A stretch of DNA of 64,000 nucleotides from Alteromonadaceae bacterium XY-R5. Lineage in GTDB: Bacteria; Pseudomonadota; Gammaproteobacteria; Enterobacterales; Alteromonadaceae. The stretch covers positions 109,143 to 173,142 of the forward strand of contig LXWE01000007.1 in the NCBI GenBank assembly GCA_001660395.1, read 5' to 3'. Both the position numbers and the translations under genes were made by a program. The notes under the pieces were generated by a model. It made no database searches. It was not told where the DNA came from and worked only from the letters and a program-made list of their open reading frames with translations. This document shows, piece by piece, positions 34,007-42,718 of the stretch; within the stretch, counting starts at the first letter, position 1, and each line of letters starts with the position of its first letter.

Positions 34007-35757
34007 AGCGAATTGGATTAGTTGGATGTGGACCTCGCGGTTTATCTGTGTTCGAGCGGATCTTATCAATCGCTGAATCGTTGCCAGAACAGAGTGTCGA
34101 AATTCATGTATTTGAACCTAATACACCGGGCACCGGAGTACACAGTATCTCTCAGCCAAAATACCTTCTGCTGAACACAGTTGCCGGCCAATTGAGCGCA
34201 TATCCAGACAGAGCGGCACTAAATGGTTTACCTAACGCGCAGGAAAGAACTGGCCCTGATTTTCTGCAATGGTGTCAGCAAAATGACGTCCGGATAGATG
34301 CTGTCTCAAAGCAAGTCAGTGAATCAGGCCGATTAGTGAACCAGGATGACTTTCTGCCGCGGTGGTTATTGGGGGTTTATTTAAGTGAATGCTTTGATCA
34401 GTTAAAAAGCAGTGCCGGTGCAAACGTTACTGTAACTGTTCATCGAGAGCTGGTGGCTTCTGTAGAAGGGAAAGGGCCATATTTGCTTAAAAATCAGAAG
34501 GGAAAAGGGCTTGAGGTTGACGAACTCATTCTTGCCCTTGGTCATACGGGGAGGCAAGGGGCATCCTGTGCGAATATTTATCCATTACCTGAAACAGTCA
34601 TGCACATTCCTGCGAGAAAGCCGGTTTTGGTCAAAGGAATGGGTTTAGGTGCAATGGATGCGATCACTGCACTAACTGTCGGAAACGGAGGGCATTTCGT
34701 CTATTCAACAGATGGTCATTGCCGATATGTTGCTTCTGGCAATGAACCCATGATCTATATGCAATCAAGGGATGGTTTGCCTTACAAGGCCAGACCGTCG
34801 GGCTTGGCATCATACCCGCGTTATAAGCCCGTAGTACTCAATATTCGGATGGTTAATCATTTGCGTGAGTCGTGCCCTGGTGGGCGCTTGAACTTTGAAA
34901 AGGATATTTTACCTCTGCTGAAACTTGAAATGCGAGCAGCTGCGGTTTCGATCGCCTTCTCAAAGGGAAATATAGAAAAGCGACATGAAGTACTTACATC
35001 GTTGCGCGCGGTCGTGAATTGCAGCCCCACTGGCGATTTGCTTCAGGTAATCGATCGTCTCGAATCACTTGAACAAAATCTGGGAACAATTGATCTCGAA
35101 TCTCTCTTGTCGCAAAAACTACCTGAAAACGTTGATGCCAGCGCATATGAAGACTGGTTGTGTTCAACAATGGATGTTGATTTGCAAGAAGCCAGAAGAG
35201 GCGTGTCACTGAGCCCACAAAAGGCTGCTGCAGAAGTACTTCGCGACCTTAGAGATGTACTTCGTGAAATTGTCGATTTTGACGGACTCACAGAAGAGTC
35301 ACAAAAAGTATTTTATGGCCCATGGTACAAAATTATAAATCGCCTTGTAGCTGGGCCTCAGAAAGAGCGTATCGCTGAGTTGCTTGCATTAAATGCAGCT
35401 GGCTTGGTGAAGTTTCTGCACCCGTCAGCCGAGTGTAACGATGCCGGAAAACTGGTACTTGACGCTTATGTGTCAAGCTCGGGTGTGGAAAGCTCTGCAA
35501 GCGCTCTTATACAACAACTAAACCAAATCGGTGTTGTGCAAGGCAGGCAAGGTGTGCCTGGGTTTGATGCCGTAAATGTTGATGAAAATTATAACGCTCG
35601 AAGTAAACGAGGGCAGGTACAGAGACACCTTTGGGTGCTTGGTCCACTCACTGAGGGGGCGTGTTATTACAACCATTATGTCGCATCAGGCGGTGCACCC
35701 TCGAAGTTCTTCATGGATGCTCACCGGATAGCACAATCAGCAATAGCTTTTAATTAA
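34000..35757 (+). CDS. FAD/NAD(P)-binding oxidoreductase (NAD_binding_9 type)
   Basis: A 585-residue flavoprotein-like enzyme. The N-terminal dinucleotide fold is IGLVGCGPRGLSVFERIL (about 5-22). HVFEPNTPGTGVHSISQPKYLLLNTVAGQ (about 37-65) is the characteristic block of the FAD-NAD(P)-binding group often next to specialised amino-acid biosynthesis genes. A second motif VKGMGLGAMDAITAL follows near 210. The ATG overlaps sbnB, with GGGGAGGAAAG as ribosome-binding site. It may oxidise a diaminopropionate-derived intermediate, possibly on nitrogen; this is inference from position. Family members have few defined reactions. Confidence 0.75.
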   Translation: MVKRIGLVGCGPRGLSVFERILSIAESLPEQSVEIHVFEPNTPGTGVHSISQPKYLLLNTVAGQLSAYPDRAALNGLPNAQERTGPDFLQWCQQNDVRIDAVSKQVSESGRLVNQDDFLPRWLLGVYLSECFDQLKSSAGANVTVTVHRELVASVEGKGPYLLKNQKGKGLEVDELILALGHTGRQGASCANIYPLPETVMHIPARKPVLVKGMGLGAMDAITALTVGNGGHFVYSTDGHCRYVASGNEPMIYMQSRDGLPYKARPSGLASYPRYKPVVLNIRMVNHLRESCPGGRLNFEKDILPLLKLEMRAAAVSIAFSKGNIEKRHEVLTSLRAVVNCSPTGDLLQVIDRLESLEQNLGTIDLESLLSQKLPENVDASAYEDWLCSTMDVDLQEARRGVSLSPQKAAAEVLRDLRDVLREIVDFDGLTEESQKVFYGPWYKIINRLVAGPQKERIAELLALNAAGLVKFLHPSAECNDAGKLVLDAYVSSSGVESSASALIQQLNQIGVVQGRQGVPGFDAVNVDENYNARSKRGQVQRHLWVLGPLTEGACYYNHYVASGGAPSKFFMDAHRIAQSAIAFN

Positions 35758-35775
35758 AACAGTAAGGAAACACTC

Positions 35776-36396
35776 ATGTTAATGACGCTGCTATATCAGA
35801 CACACTCACCCTTTGCGAGAAAGGCGTTAGTTGTGGCCAAAGAATGTCTGCTCGATAGTCTCATAGAAGTCGTGCACCACGAAACAAGTCCCGTTGTCCG
35901 GAATGAGGAAGTCTACGCGGCTAATCCTCTAGGCAAAGTACCAGTGCTTATTATGGATAGTGGAATAACGCTCTATGATTCCAATGTTATCTGTGCGTAT
36001 TTTGATGCCCTATCTTCTGGACCTAAACTATTGCCAGATGATCCAGCTCTGCATTTTACAACCTTGCGGTTAGAGGCTTTGGCTCAAGGAATTTGTGATG
36101 CTGGCATTCGTTATCGCACCGAAACTGAAAGAAGACCCGAGGGAATGCGCTGGCAAAAATACGCTGATGGTCAAGCTGGCAAACTTTTAGCCGCGTATGA
36201 ATATTTGGAAAATTCGGATGATCTTGACGGACCGCTGAACATTGGTCACCTGGCGCTCGGTACGGCGTTGGACTGGATTGTATTCAGAGGTTTGCCCGGG
36301 TTTGAGTCATTCCCGAAGTTAAATGACTGGTATTTAACGATTATCCAGAGAGAGTCTTTCATACAAACTCAATATTCTGGTCAAACATTCGATTAA
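35776..36396 (+). CDS. Glutathione S-transferase family protein
   Basis: A 206-residue protein with the two-domain GST layout. The N-terminal thioredoxin-like domain includes YQTHSPFARKALVVAKE (about 6-22, Ser/Cys-type active site position) and NPLGKVPVLIMDSGITLYDSNVICAYFD (about 48-75, cis-Pro and the glutathione-binding D-S). A helical C-terminal domain follows (about 90-206). AGTAAGGAAACACTC precedes the ATG. In biosynthetic operons GSTs may transfer or remove glutathione or open rings. Its place between the oxidoreductase and the permease ties it to the same pathway. Confidence 0.85.
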   Translation: MLMTLLYQTHSPFARKALVVAKECLLDSLIEVVHHETSPVVRNEEVYAANPLGKVPVLIMDSGITLYDSNVICAYFDALSSGPKLLPDDPALHFTTLRLEALAQGICDAGIRYRTETERRPEGMRWQKYADGQAGKLLAAYEYLENSDDLDGPLNIGHLALGTALDWIVFRGLPGFESFPKLNDWYLTIIQRESFIQTQYSGQTFD

Positions 36397-36408
36397 AGGG
36401 AATTCTAC

Positions 36409-37845
36409 ATGTCAGCTTCTTTGTTATTACAGATATCACCAGTATGGCTTGTCTTACTGCTAATACTGGCCTTTAAACGACCTCCTGTTCAAGCCGCTAT
36501 ATTGGGTGTTTTATTGGTTCTTGCGTTATGGGTGACTGGATGGGCCGATCCGCTCAGTGACGCAATTGCGTGGGCAATCACCAAGGACACATCAGTTTTA
36601 TTCCTGAGCACGGCAAGCGTAATCGTGCCGGGGTTAGCCTTCGTTATTTTGGTGGAAAAGCTTGGTGCACCAAAAGCAATTGGGGAATGGGTAAAAGATC
36701 TTGGTTGGTCTCCCTCCGCACAAGTTATTTTTGTTGTCCTGGGCCTTGCTCCTTTACTGGAGTCAATGACTGGATTTGGTGTGTCACTCATTGCGACCGT
36801 CCCGTTACTGATGGGGTTGTTTGGTCGTGAAATTGGGCTGAGAATTGCGCTTTGTGGCATGGTTGTTATGCCATGGGGAACCCTCGGCCTGGCAACTTTA
36901 ATTGGTGGGTTGTTATCTGGCCAAACAGGAAATGAATTAGGGAGCCATTCTGCTATTTTGAGTGGTCCGGTGTTCTTAGTGCTAACTGGCGTTGCACTTT
37001 GGTTAGCAGGTAACCGCAGTCTGAAAGCGTGGGGGTCAATGTTTGCGGTTGCCTGCATCTTTGTTGGGGTACTTTATGCCGTAAGTCTGAGTACTGGCCC
37101 TGAAATAGCGGGTGTTATGGCAGGAGTGTCTGTTTGTGTGATAGGACTACTATGGTCATATTTCTCGACTGGAAGCCTCGCGAAATGGCCTCGCCAGGCA
37201 TGGCCATATTTGCTGTTGTTGGGGATCATAATTGTTGCCAGACTGATTTTCCTTGCCACTAATGCGGATAGTGCATTCATCGTCGCTGGTGAGAGTGTAT
37301 CTTGGAAACCTCTTTCATCTCCCGGTCTAGCATTGGCTGTCGTCGCGTTCGTCATGGCATTTACCAAATTTGGTAAAACAGGAGCCAACATTGGTGCAGT
37401 AGAATTATGGAATCGAGCTAAAAAGCCGGTACTGACTATATTTTTCTTTTTGCTACTTTCGCAGATCATGGTTAAAGCGGGCTTTTTGTACCAAACACAG
37501 CAGAGTCTCTTATCACTGTCTGATTTCACACTCGCGCCAATGATTTCCTTCGTGGCAGGTTTAGCCGGTTATGTGACAGGCTCAAACGTTGGTGGAAATA
37601 CTCTGGTAATGCCCTCTATCCAGTTGTTGGTAGAGCAGTCGGGGCCATGGCTGGCGGCTATTGTAAACAGTGCTGCGGGTCACGGTGCGTTAGGATCATT
37701 ATCTATATTGTCGATGATCATTGGTTTAGCTGGTGCAAGTCGTGAAGAAGAGCACAAATTAGTACAGTTCGGATTTACGCTGGTGGTAGTTAATATTAGC
37801 CTTGTTGCTGTCGTTAGCGGTTTGATGCTATACATTGTTAAATAA
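36409..37845 (+). CDS. LctP-family permease
   Basis: A 478-residue inner-membrane transporter of the L-lactate/glycolate permease family, with about twelve to fourteen helices. Family blocks are LAPLLESMTGFGVSLIATVPLL (about 108-130) and SFVAGLAGYVTGSNVGGNTLVMPSIQLL (about 380-408). AAGGGAATTC lies before the ATG, 12 bp after the GST stop. LctP proteins move small carboxylates with protons; here the neighbours suggest an amino-acid-derived carboxylate, in or out, rather than lactate. Confidence 0.85.
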   Translation: MSASLLLQISPVWLVLLLILAFKRPPVQAAILGVLLVLALWVTGWADPLSDAIAWAITKDTSVLFLSTASVIVPGLAFVILVEKLGAPKAIGEWVKDLGWSPSAQVIFVVLGLAPLLESMTGFGVSLIATVPLLMGLFGREIGLRIALCGMVVMPWGTLGLATLIGGLLSGQTGNELGSHSAILSGPVFLVLTGVALWLAGNRSLKAWGSMFAVACIFVGVLYAVSLSTGPEIAGVMAGVSVCVIGLLWSYFSTGSLAKWPRQAWPYLLLLGIIIVARLIFLATNADSAFIVAGESVSWKPLSSPGLALAVVAFVMAFTKFGKTGANIGAVELWNRAKKPVLTIFFFLLLSQIMVKAGFLYQTQQSLLSLSDFTLAPMISFVAGLAGYVTGSNVGGNTLVMPSIQLLVEQSGPWLAAIVNSAAGHGALGSLSILSMIIGLAGASREEEHKLVQFGFTLVVVNISLVAVVSGLMLYIVK

Positions 37846-37877
37846 ATAGCATAATAAAATCATGAACATAGTGATTG

Positions 37878-39302
37878 ATGGCTGGCTTGATGAATAGTAG
37901 TGAAAAAAGATGGAAGTCTGTTAGGAAATGGATTGCACTTCAAATCCAAAGCGGGGAGTGGCCCACAGGTCATAAACTTCCATCTATTCGAAGCCTGAGT
38001 CAACTGTTTGATGTATCGCTTGCTACTATTCAGCGTGCTCTTAGCGATTTAGAGCAAAGCAGTTTCATCGAAGCTAAACCTAAGAGGGGGTATTTTGTGC
38101 TTACCCCTTCTTCAAACCCTCCATTAAACAACCTCGATTACAACGGTGTATTGGTTAATGTAAACCATGCTGTCGTAAACATGCTTGCTAAAGCAGGCCA
38201 GATGAAAAAATCGTCGTTAAGTTCGGCTGTCCTCCAAGATGATCTCAAGCCGGATGCTTATCTGAAAAAGTGCATGATGGCTTGTGCTAACCGATATGAA
38301 GAGCTGGAAACCGGCTATTTATCTCCACCTGGGCTGACCGAATTGCGTAGACGCCTCGCCGGCTTAATGGTGTCTCGTGGTGTCTCATGCGGACCTGACG
38401 ATATTCTAATCACATCGGGTGACACTGTGGCTCTTGAGCTTGCTCTTGAAGCAGCTGCGCCTGGCGAGGGAGTTGTCGCCATTGAATACCCAACTTACTA
38501 TGGCTTGCTACAAATTATAGAGCGGCTTGGAAAGAGAGCGCTGCCAATCAGGACAAATCAATTTACCGGTATTGATATTTCAGAGCTCAAAATTGCTGCA
38601 CGTCACCAAAAAATATCAGCAGTATTTTTGAATCCTACGCTTCAGAACCCTAGAGGCTTCACGATGCCTGATAGCGCTAGGATTGAACTCGTTGAATTCT
38701 GCGAGGGAGAACAAATTCCGATAGTAGAGGATGATGTATTTTACGATTTGCTTCCCACGGAAAACCGTCCAAAGGCCATAAAAGCATACGGGAAAGAATC
38801 AACCATATATTGTTCTTCGTTTTCCAAAACAGTGGCGCCTGGCTACAGAATGGGCTGGTGTGTGCCAGGCCAGTATCGCACTGAAATACTGGCGCAAATG
38901 TTTTCGCGTAACCTCTCAGTATCGAGTATTGGCCAAAATATCATTACTGCCTTTTTGGAACGAAATTACCTCGAAGATCATTGTGAAAATTTAAGAAGCA
39001 AATTGAGCAGCGTAACAGATTATCTGACTAATTTGATAGCCGATACGTTTCCATCAGGAACATTCTACTACCCACCTAAAGGTGGATTTATCCATTGGAT
39101 TTCGCTTCCTTTAGACACCGATATTCCATTATTGATTGAATTGTGTAGTAAAGCCGGGCTCCATATTTCGGATAGTGGGATATTCTTCCCGGATGGTGTG
39201 TCTTCGACATCTATTAGAATATGTTTAGGTACAGGCTTAACAGCAACGGTAAAAAGAAACCTAAAAATTTTGAGTGACTGTTCGCATAAGGCACGATTTT
39301 AG
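37878..39302 (+). CDS. MocR-type transcriptional regulator (GntR helix-turn-helix plus aminotransferase domain)
   Basis: A 474-residue regulator. The N-terminal GntR winged helix is KWIALQIQSGEWPTGHKLPSIRSLSQLFDVSLATIQRALSDLE. A class I aminotransferase-like domain follows, with SSFSKTVAPGYRMGW containing the PLP lysine near residue 317. MocR proteins bind PLP and an amino-acid-like ligand and control the adjacent operon. It starts 32 bp after the permease gene, in the same direction, so it may be self-regulated in the operon. The start is uncertain (ATG 37878 or 37890; no good ribosome-binding site). Confidence 0.8.
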   Translation: MAGLMNSSEKRWKSVRKWIALQIQSGEWPTGHKLPSIRSLSQLFDVSLATIQRALSDLEQSSFIEAKPKRGYFVLTPSSNPPLNNLDYNGVLVNVNHAVVNMLAKAGQMKKSSLSSAVLQDDLKPDAYLKKCMMACANRYEELETGYLSPPGLTELRRRLAGLMVSRGVSCGPDDILITSGDTVALELALEAAAPGEGVVAIEYPTYYGLLQIIERLGKRALPIRTNQFTGIDISELKIAARHQKISAVFLNPTLQNPRGFTMPDSARIELVEFCEGEQIPIVEDDVFYDLLPTENRPKAIKAYGKESTIYCSSFSKTVAPGYRMGWCVPGQYRTEILAQMFSRNLSVSSIGQNIITAFLERNYLEDHCENLRSKLSSVTDYLTNLIADTFPSGTFYYPPKGGFIHWISLPLDTDIPLLIELCSKAGLHISDSGIFFPDGVSSTSIRICLGTGLTATVKRNLKILSDCSHKARF

Positions 39303-39322
39303 TCGCTACACGATAGGTTTGC

Positions 39323-39394
39323 TGTTTCCGCATAATAAAGTTTGTACATTAATCTATACTGATTTGTAGTAGTTAGCGTATTGGAATCAGTAAC
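39323..39394 (+). mobile_element. Tn7-like transposon end (tnsA side), family A
   Basis: Begins TGTTTCCGCAT then AATAAAGTTTGTACATTA, matching the inward-read tips at 6560 and 12728 and the spacing of Tn7 itself (TGTGGG..ACAATAAAG). A weaker second copy (CTGATTTGTAGTAG) follows. The tnsA remnant starts 72 bp in, as expected for the right end of Tn7-like elements. The element would extend to the right. No matching 5-bp duplication (TTTGC before it) was found elsewhere. Confidence 0.65.
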
Positions 39395-39685
39395 TTGCCC
39401 CGCTTCAGAGAATCAAAAACGTTTGAAGATTTCCAAAGTGCCCTTAAGAACAAATACGGCATCGGCGAAAGTGAAAGCTATAAGCCTTGGTTAAGAGTTC
39501 AGGATGTCCCATCGCGAGGTAGCAGCGTGAAAATTCAAGGCATAAAGATAGATAGGGAGCATCATGTCTTGTCTGAAGGTGAAGCAGCCTATTTGTAATT
39601 AGCTGAATTCCGAGATAGTGTTCAAGATATCCGCGAACAATTCCCCCTCATTCCAATTGATCTATCTATTAAAATCTCAAATTAA
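39395..39685 (+). pseudogene. tnsA: TnsA transposase-endonuclease remnant
   Basis: Starts at TTG: MPRFRESKTFEDFQSALK, then ESYKPWLRVQDVPSRG and HHVLSEGEAAYL, a stop (39596-39598), and in the same frame LAEFRDSVQDIREQFPLIPIDLSIKI to 39685. This is the N-terminal third of TnsA (compare Tn7 DYIPWLTVQEVPSSGR, HHLLSDLE, SSVLDIREQFPLLP). TnsA cuts the 5' ends of the transposon with TnsB. An internal stop and loss of the last two thirds make it dead, and no tnsB, tnsC, tnsD or tniQ is present in the window. Confidence 0.85.
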
Positions 39686-39911
39686 TTAGGTGTGGTTCAC
39701 CCAACTATTCCAGGGTCCAAATCTGACCGTCGGCATTTTTTTATGTCTGAAATGGTATATCTGCTTAGGTGATAAGCGGACATGACACAATTAAAGTTGG
39801 TTGGCAGCTTTAGACCATAAGCCGACGAATTGATTGTGCTGGTTGTTGTCAGGCTTAGTAGTGCTCTGGTCAGAAGTGTTGCCAGGTCAAGTTTGACCTT
39901 GTTCATTTTAA

Positions 39912-40115
39912 TTAGTCACGAAAAATAGATTGTCGCAGATCTAATGGCCTTTTGTAGCTATTGGCCAAAGAGACAACCTTCTCCTTTCTAACTCTATTAT
40001 CAATGTGAGTTCTATCAACCTTCTCATTAGCTGTATGCTCACGTTTAAAATCTCTATAAAGAACCAAACCAATAATAGCCAGAACAATCACTATAGTAAG
40101 TATTAACGGTGGCAT
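39912..40115 (-). CDS. Small single-pass membrane protein
   Basis: A 67-residue protein from the ATG at 40115, preceded by AAAGGAGCTTATTATT, an excellent ribosome-binding site. One N-terminal transmembrane helix (about 3-20, PLILTIVIVLAIIGLVLY) is followed by a basic cytoplasmic tail (RDFKREHTANEKVDRTHIDNRVRKEKVV). It is the only intact gene between the tnsA remnant and the IS, so it is probably old transposon cargo. Function unknown. Confidence 0.6.
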   Translation of the reverse strand: MPPLILTIVIVLAIIGLVLYRDFKREHTANEKVDRTHIDNRVRKEKVVSLANSYKRPLDLRQSIFRD

Positions 40116-40267
40116 AATAATAAGCTCCTTTCTTTGCATATAATATTTATACTACTTGTGTTTTTATACAGTGTCTAGTGGTAGTTATTTTTGCCCTTTC
40201 GGTAATTTAGGGCCAACTCCAGGTTTCCCGTAGTTACTGGATGTCTGTTCTACTGGTTCTGGGCTAG

Positions 40268-41460
40268 GGAAGATGCGAATAAGTCCCCGATGTGAGATCA
40301 TAGCAGTACAGTAGATCACAGCCATTAACGTCTATGAGTCACCAGTTAACCTTTGCCGACAGCGAGTTTTCCAGCAAACGCCGCCAGACCCGTAAAGAGA
40401 TTTTCCTATCCCGGATGGACAACTTGTTGCCGTGGACTCAACTGCTGGAAGTAATTGAACCCTTTTATCCTAAAGCGGGCAATGGTCGCCGTCCGTATGC
40501 GCTTGAGACCATGTTTCGCATTCATTGTATGCAGCAATGGTATAGCCTTGGTGATGAAGCCATGGAAGACGCGCTGTACGAGATTGCCTCAATGCGCCAG
40601 TTCGCACAACTGTCACTGGACAAAGCTATTCCTGACCGCACCACCATTATGAATTTCCGGCACTTGTTGGAAAAACACAAACTGACTCGCAAATTATTCA
40701 AAACGGTCAATCAATGGCTGACGGACAGCGGTGTGATGATGACGCAGGGCACACTGGTGGATGCCACGATTATTGAAGCGCCCAGCTCCACTAAAAATAA
40801 AAAGAATGAACGTGACCCGGATATGCATCAGACCAAGAAGGGTAATGAATGGCACTTCGGCGTGAAAGCTCATATTGGTGTGGATGCCAAGAGTGGCCTG
40901 ACCCATAGGCTGGTGACTACCGCCGCCAACGAACATGACCTGAATCAGTTGAAAAACCTGTTGCACGGCGACGAGGAATTCATCTCTGGCGATGCCGGTT
41001 ATCAGGGAGCAGAGAAACGGGAAGAGTTGCAAGATACGAATGTGGAATGGCTGATTGCCGAACGCCCCGGAAAAGTCCGTGCACTAAAGAGGCATCCCCG
41101 CAAGAACAAAACAGCCATCAATATCGAATACCTGAAAGCCAGTATCCGAGCAAAAGTTGAACACCCGTTTCGCATCATCAAATGCCAATTTGGTTTTATC
41201 AAAGCTCGTTACAAGGGACTGGTTAAAAACGACAGTCAATTGGCTATGTTATTCACTCTGGCGAACGTGTTTAAAGTTGATCAGATGTTGCGACGACAGC
41301 CTAAGTCTGTCTGAAATCCGGGAATGGCCCGGATTAGGGGCGAAATCAGGCCTAAAACGGCAGTATATTGGCCGAAATAGGAAATTTGGCGTTCAAAAGT
41401 TAAGCTGGCAGTACAAAGTCTCGATCCAGACCTAAATTGCAGGGCTTATTCGCAGTTTCC
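40268..41460 (+). mobile_element. Complete IS5-family (IS5 subgroup) insertion sequence
   Basis: 1193 bp with inverted ends GGAAGATGCGAATAAG (left) and GGAAACTGCGAATAAG (right, reversed), flanked by the 4-bp duplication CTAG (40264-40267 and 41461-41464). Size, ends and CTAR-type target fit the IS5 subgroup. One intact transposase gene is inside. It lies between the Tn7-like tnsA remnant and the first cassette attC site. Confidence 0.95.
40334..41314 (+). CDS. IS5-family DDE transposase
   Basis: A 326-residue transposase, full length for the IS5 subgroup. The N-terminal IS5 domain is [29 protein letters not shown]. The catalytic triad is placed as [11 protein letters not shown] (Asp), SGDAGYQG (Asp) and [12 protein letters not shown] (Glu), each in the standard IS5 context. 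The frame is intact, so the element may be active; the MITE at 635 shares its termini and could be mobilised by it. Confidence 0.95.
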   Translation: MSHQLTFADSEFSSKRRQTRKEIFLSRMDNLLPWTQLLEVIEPFYPKAGNGRRPYALETMFRIHCMQQWYSLGDEAMEDALYEIASMRQFAQLSLDKAIPDRTTIMNFRHLLEKHKLTRKLFKTVNQWLTDSGVMMTQGTLVDATIIEAPSSTKNKKNERDPDMHQTKKGNEWHFGVKAHIGVDAKSGLTHRLVTTAANEHDLNQLKNLLHGDEEFISGDAGYQGAEKREELQDTNVEWLIAERPGKVRALKRHPRKNKTAINIEYLKASIRAKVEHPFRIIKCQFGFIKARYKGLVKNDSQLAMLFTLANVFKVDQMLRRQPKSV

Positions 41461-41630
41461 CTAGGTTTCCTATCGGGGTTCTCTCTGCTAACCACCAGTC
41501 CAAGGTAAATAAAAACACCAGTTGTTGTTTCCAATCCCGTCAGGTTGTTTTAGAGTAAGTTTTATTAAATTAAACAAAGCATTACGGTTTGGCAGTGTAG
41601 GCGGCAAAGCCGCGAAAGGTCAGCGTAGCT
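41461..41630. other. Remnant of a cassette or attI region cut by the IS
   Basis: 170 bp between the IS and the first attC, with no gene. It could be the tail of a cassette interrupted by the IS insertion or the decayed integron platform. No integrase sequence is visible. Confidence 0.4.
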
Positions 41631-41699
41631 GCTAACAAACCAAGGCAGTGGGACTATTTCTCGCTGCGCTCAAAATAGCCCCTGCTTGGGGCGTTAGCA
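41631..41699 (+). repeat. Integron attC site 1
   Basis: Starts GCTAACAAAC and ends GTTAGCA, with imperfect internal complementarity (CAAGGCAGTGGGACTATTT / AAATAGCCCCTGCTTGGG). Core boxes RYYYAAC and GTTRRRY are both present. Confidence 0.85.
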
Positions 41700-41713
41700 G
41701 TACAGGGAGTTTT

Positions 41714-41974
41714 GTGAAAGCTAACGAAGCTAGACCACTATTCAGAGTTCTTTCATTCTTTATTGCAATCTTAATGTGGGCTGTTTGTGCCCTAACATTA
41801 ATTTCCATTTATGAAAGCGGTCCAGGTAAGTATCAAAACTGGGAATTGGCAATTGGTATGTTCTTAGGTGCTGTGTCTTTTTCCTACGTGGCCATAGCAG
41901 GCTACATGCCTAAATTGCTTCTTAGGCTATTTAGTCGCGGTGGTTTAGTAGCTGACGCTAAAGATTTAAGGTAG
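41714..41974 (+). CDS. Cassette 1: small membrane protein
   Basis: An 86-residue protein from the GTG at 41714, just after attC 1, with CAGGGAGTTTT as ribosome-binding site. Two transmembrane helices (about 11-32 and 47-65) and a basic C-terminus. No family recognised. The gene fills its cassette almost completely, as usual. Confidence 0.6.
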   Translation: MKANEARPLFRVLSFFIAILMWAVCALTLISIYESGPGKYQNWELAIGMFLGAVSFSYVAIAGYMPKLLLRLFSRGGLVADAKDLR

Positions 41975-41993
41975 CGTTTGGTGGCAATACACT

Positions 41994-42070
41994 GCTAACA
42001 AGCGTATGTTGATCAGCCACTTCGTGGCTTTGGACCTCCTTTCAGTCGGCCCCAAATTCGGGCGTTATGC
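41994..42070 (+). repeat. Integron attC site 2
   Basis: GCTAACAAGCG ... GTTATGC, 77 bp, with the stem GATCAGCCACTTCGTGGCTTTGG in the middle. Confidence 0.85.
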
Positions 42071-42087
42071 GCTAAGGATAGTTATAC

Positions 42088-42582
42088 GTGGATTTTAAAC
42101 AAATTCTTGAGTGGTTCAAATTATCGACAAAGCAGGCGTTTATCATATGCGTTATTTCTTCGATATTGCTATTCGGAACTGATGGGCTACTTACCAAAAT
42201 AGGCTTGATTGGTGTAAAGGAAGAATTAAAACTTTGGCTAGGTTTTACTTGGCTATTTAGTCTATCTTTTGTCGCTGCCAATATTCTGGAGCCTGCATTA
42301 AAATATATCGCAAAAAAAATTAAATGGTACTTTAACTTAAAAGAGTCCCAAAAAAGACTTCATAAGTTAACTCCCGATGAAAAAAGGGTCCTGTCTGAGT
42401 ACATAGATAGGAACACTAGAACAACTTCTTTACACTACTCCGACGGTGTCGCAAAGGAGCTTGAAGCAGCGATGATAATTCGCCAAGCCTCAAACTTGTC
42501 TCATTATAGAGATGTATTTGCATATAACATTCAACCTTGGGCATTTGAGTATCTAATGAAACACCCGGATTTATTGAAATAG
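42088..42582 (+). CDS. Cassette 2: superinfection exclusion B (SieB)-like protein
   Basis: A 164-residue protein from GTG. Two N-terminal transmembrane helices (about 16-34 and 48-66) are followed by a cytoplasmic domain with LTPDEKRVLSEYIDRNTRTTSLHYSDGVAKELEAAMIIRQASN and FAYNIQPWAFEYLMKHPDLL. This domain is typical of SieB-family membrane proteins, first known from lambdoid prophages where they abort superinfection. The cassette context supports an anti-phage role. The assignment is from pattern memory. Confidence 0.65.
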   Translation: MDFKQILEWFKLSTKQAFIICVISSILLFGTDGLLTKIGLIGVKEELKLWLGFTWLFSLSFVAANILEPALKYIAKKIKWYFNLKESQKRLHKLTPDEKRVLSEYIDRNTRTTSLHYSDGVAKELEAAMIIRQASNLSHYRDVFAYNIQPWAFEYLMKHPDLLK

Positions 42583-42587
42583 CGGCG

Positions 42588-42702
42588 CATAACAAACAAC
42601 TGTTGGCGCTCACTGCGTTCGCTGGGACACAAACACATGGGCTCCCTCGCTTCGCTCGTTATTTTAGCCCATGTATTTGTGCCCCAAAGTTGGGTGTTAG
42701 CT
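42588..42702 (+). repeat. Integron attC site 3
   Basis: GCATAACAAACAACTG ... GTTAGCT, 115 bp, with the long palindromic arms CACAAACACATGGGCTCCC and TAGCCCATGTATTTGTGCCC typical of Shewanella/Vibrio-type attC. Confidence 0.9.
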
Positions 42703-42718
42703 GCTTAAAAGGAATTTT

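Noticed and set aside
40694..41032. Open frames antisense to the IS transposase
   Set aside because: Typical shadow frames of a coding sequence, with no start signals.
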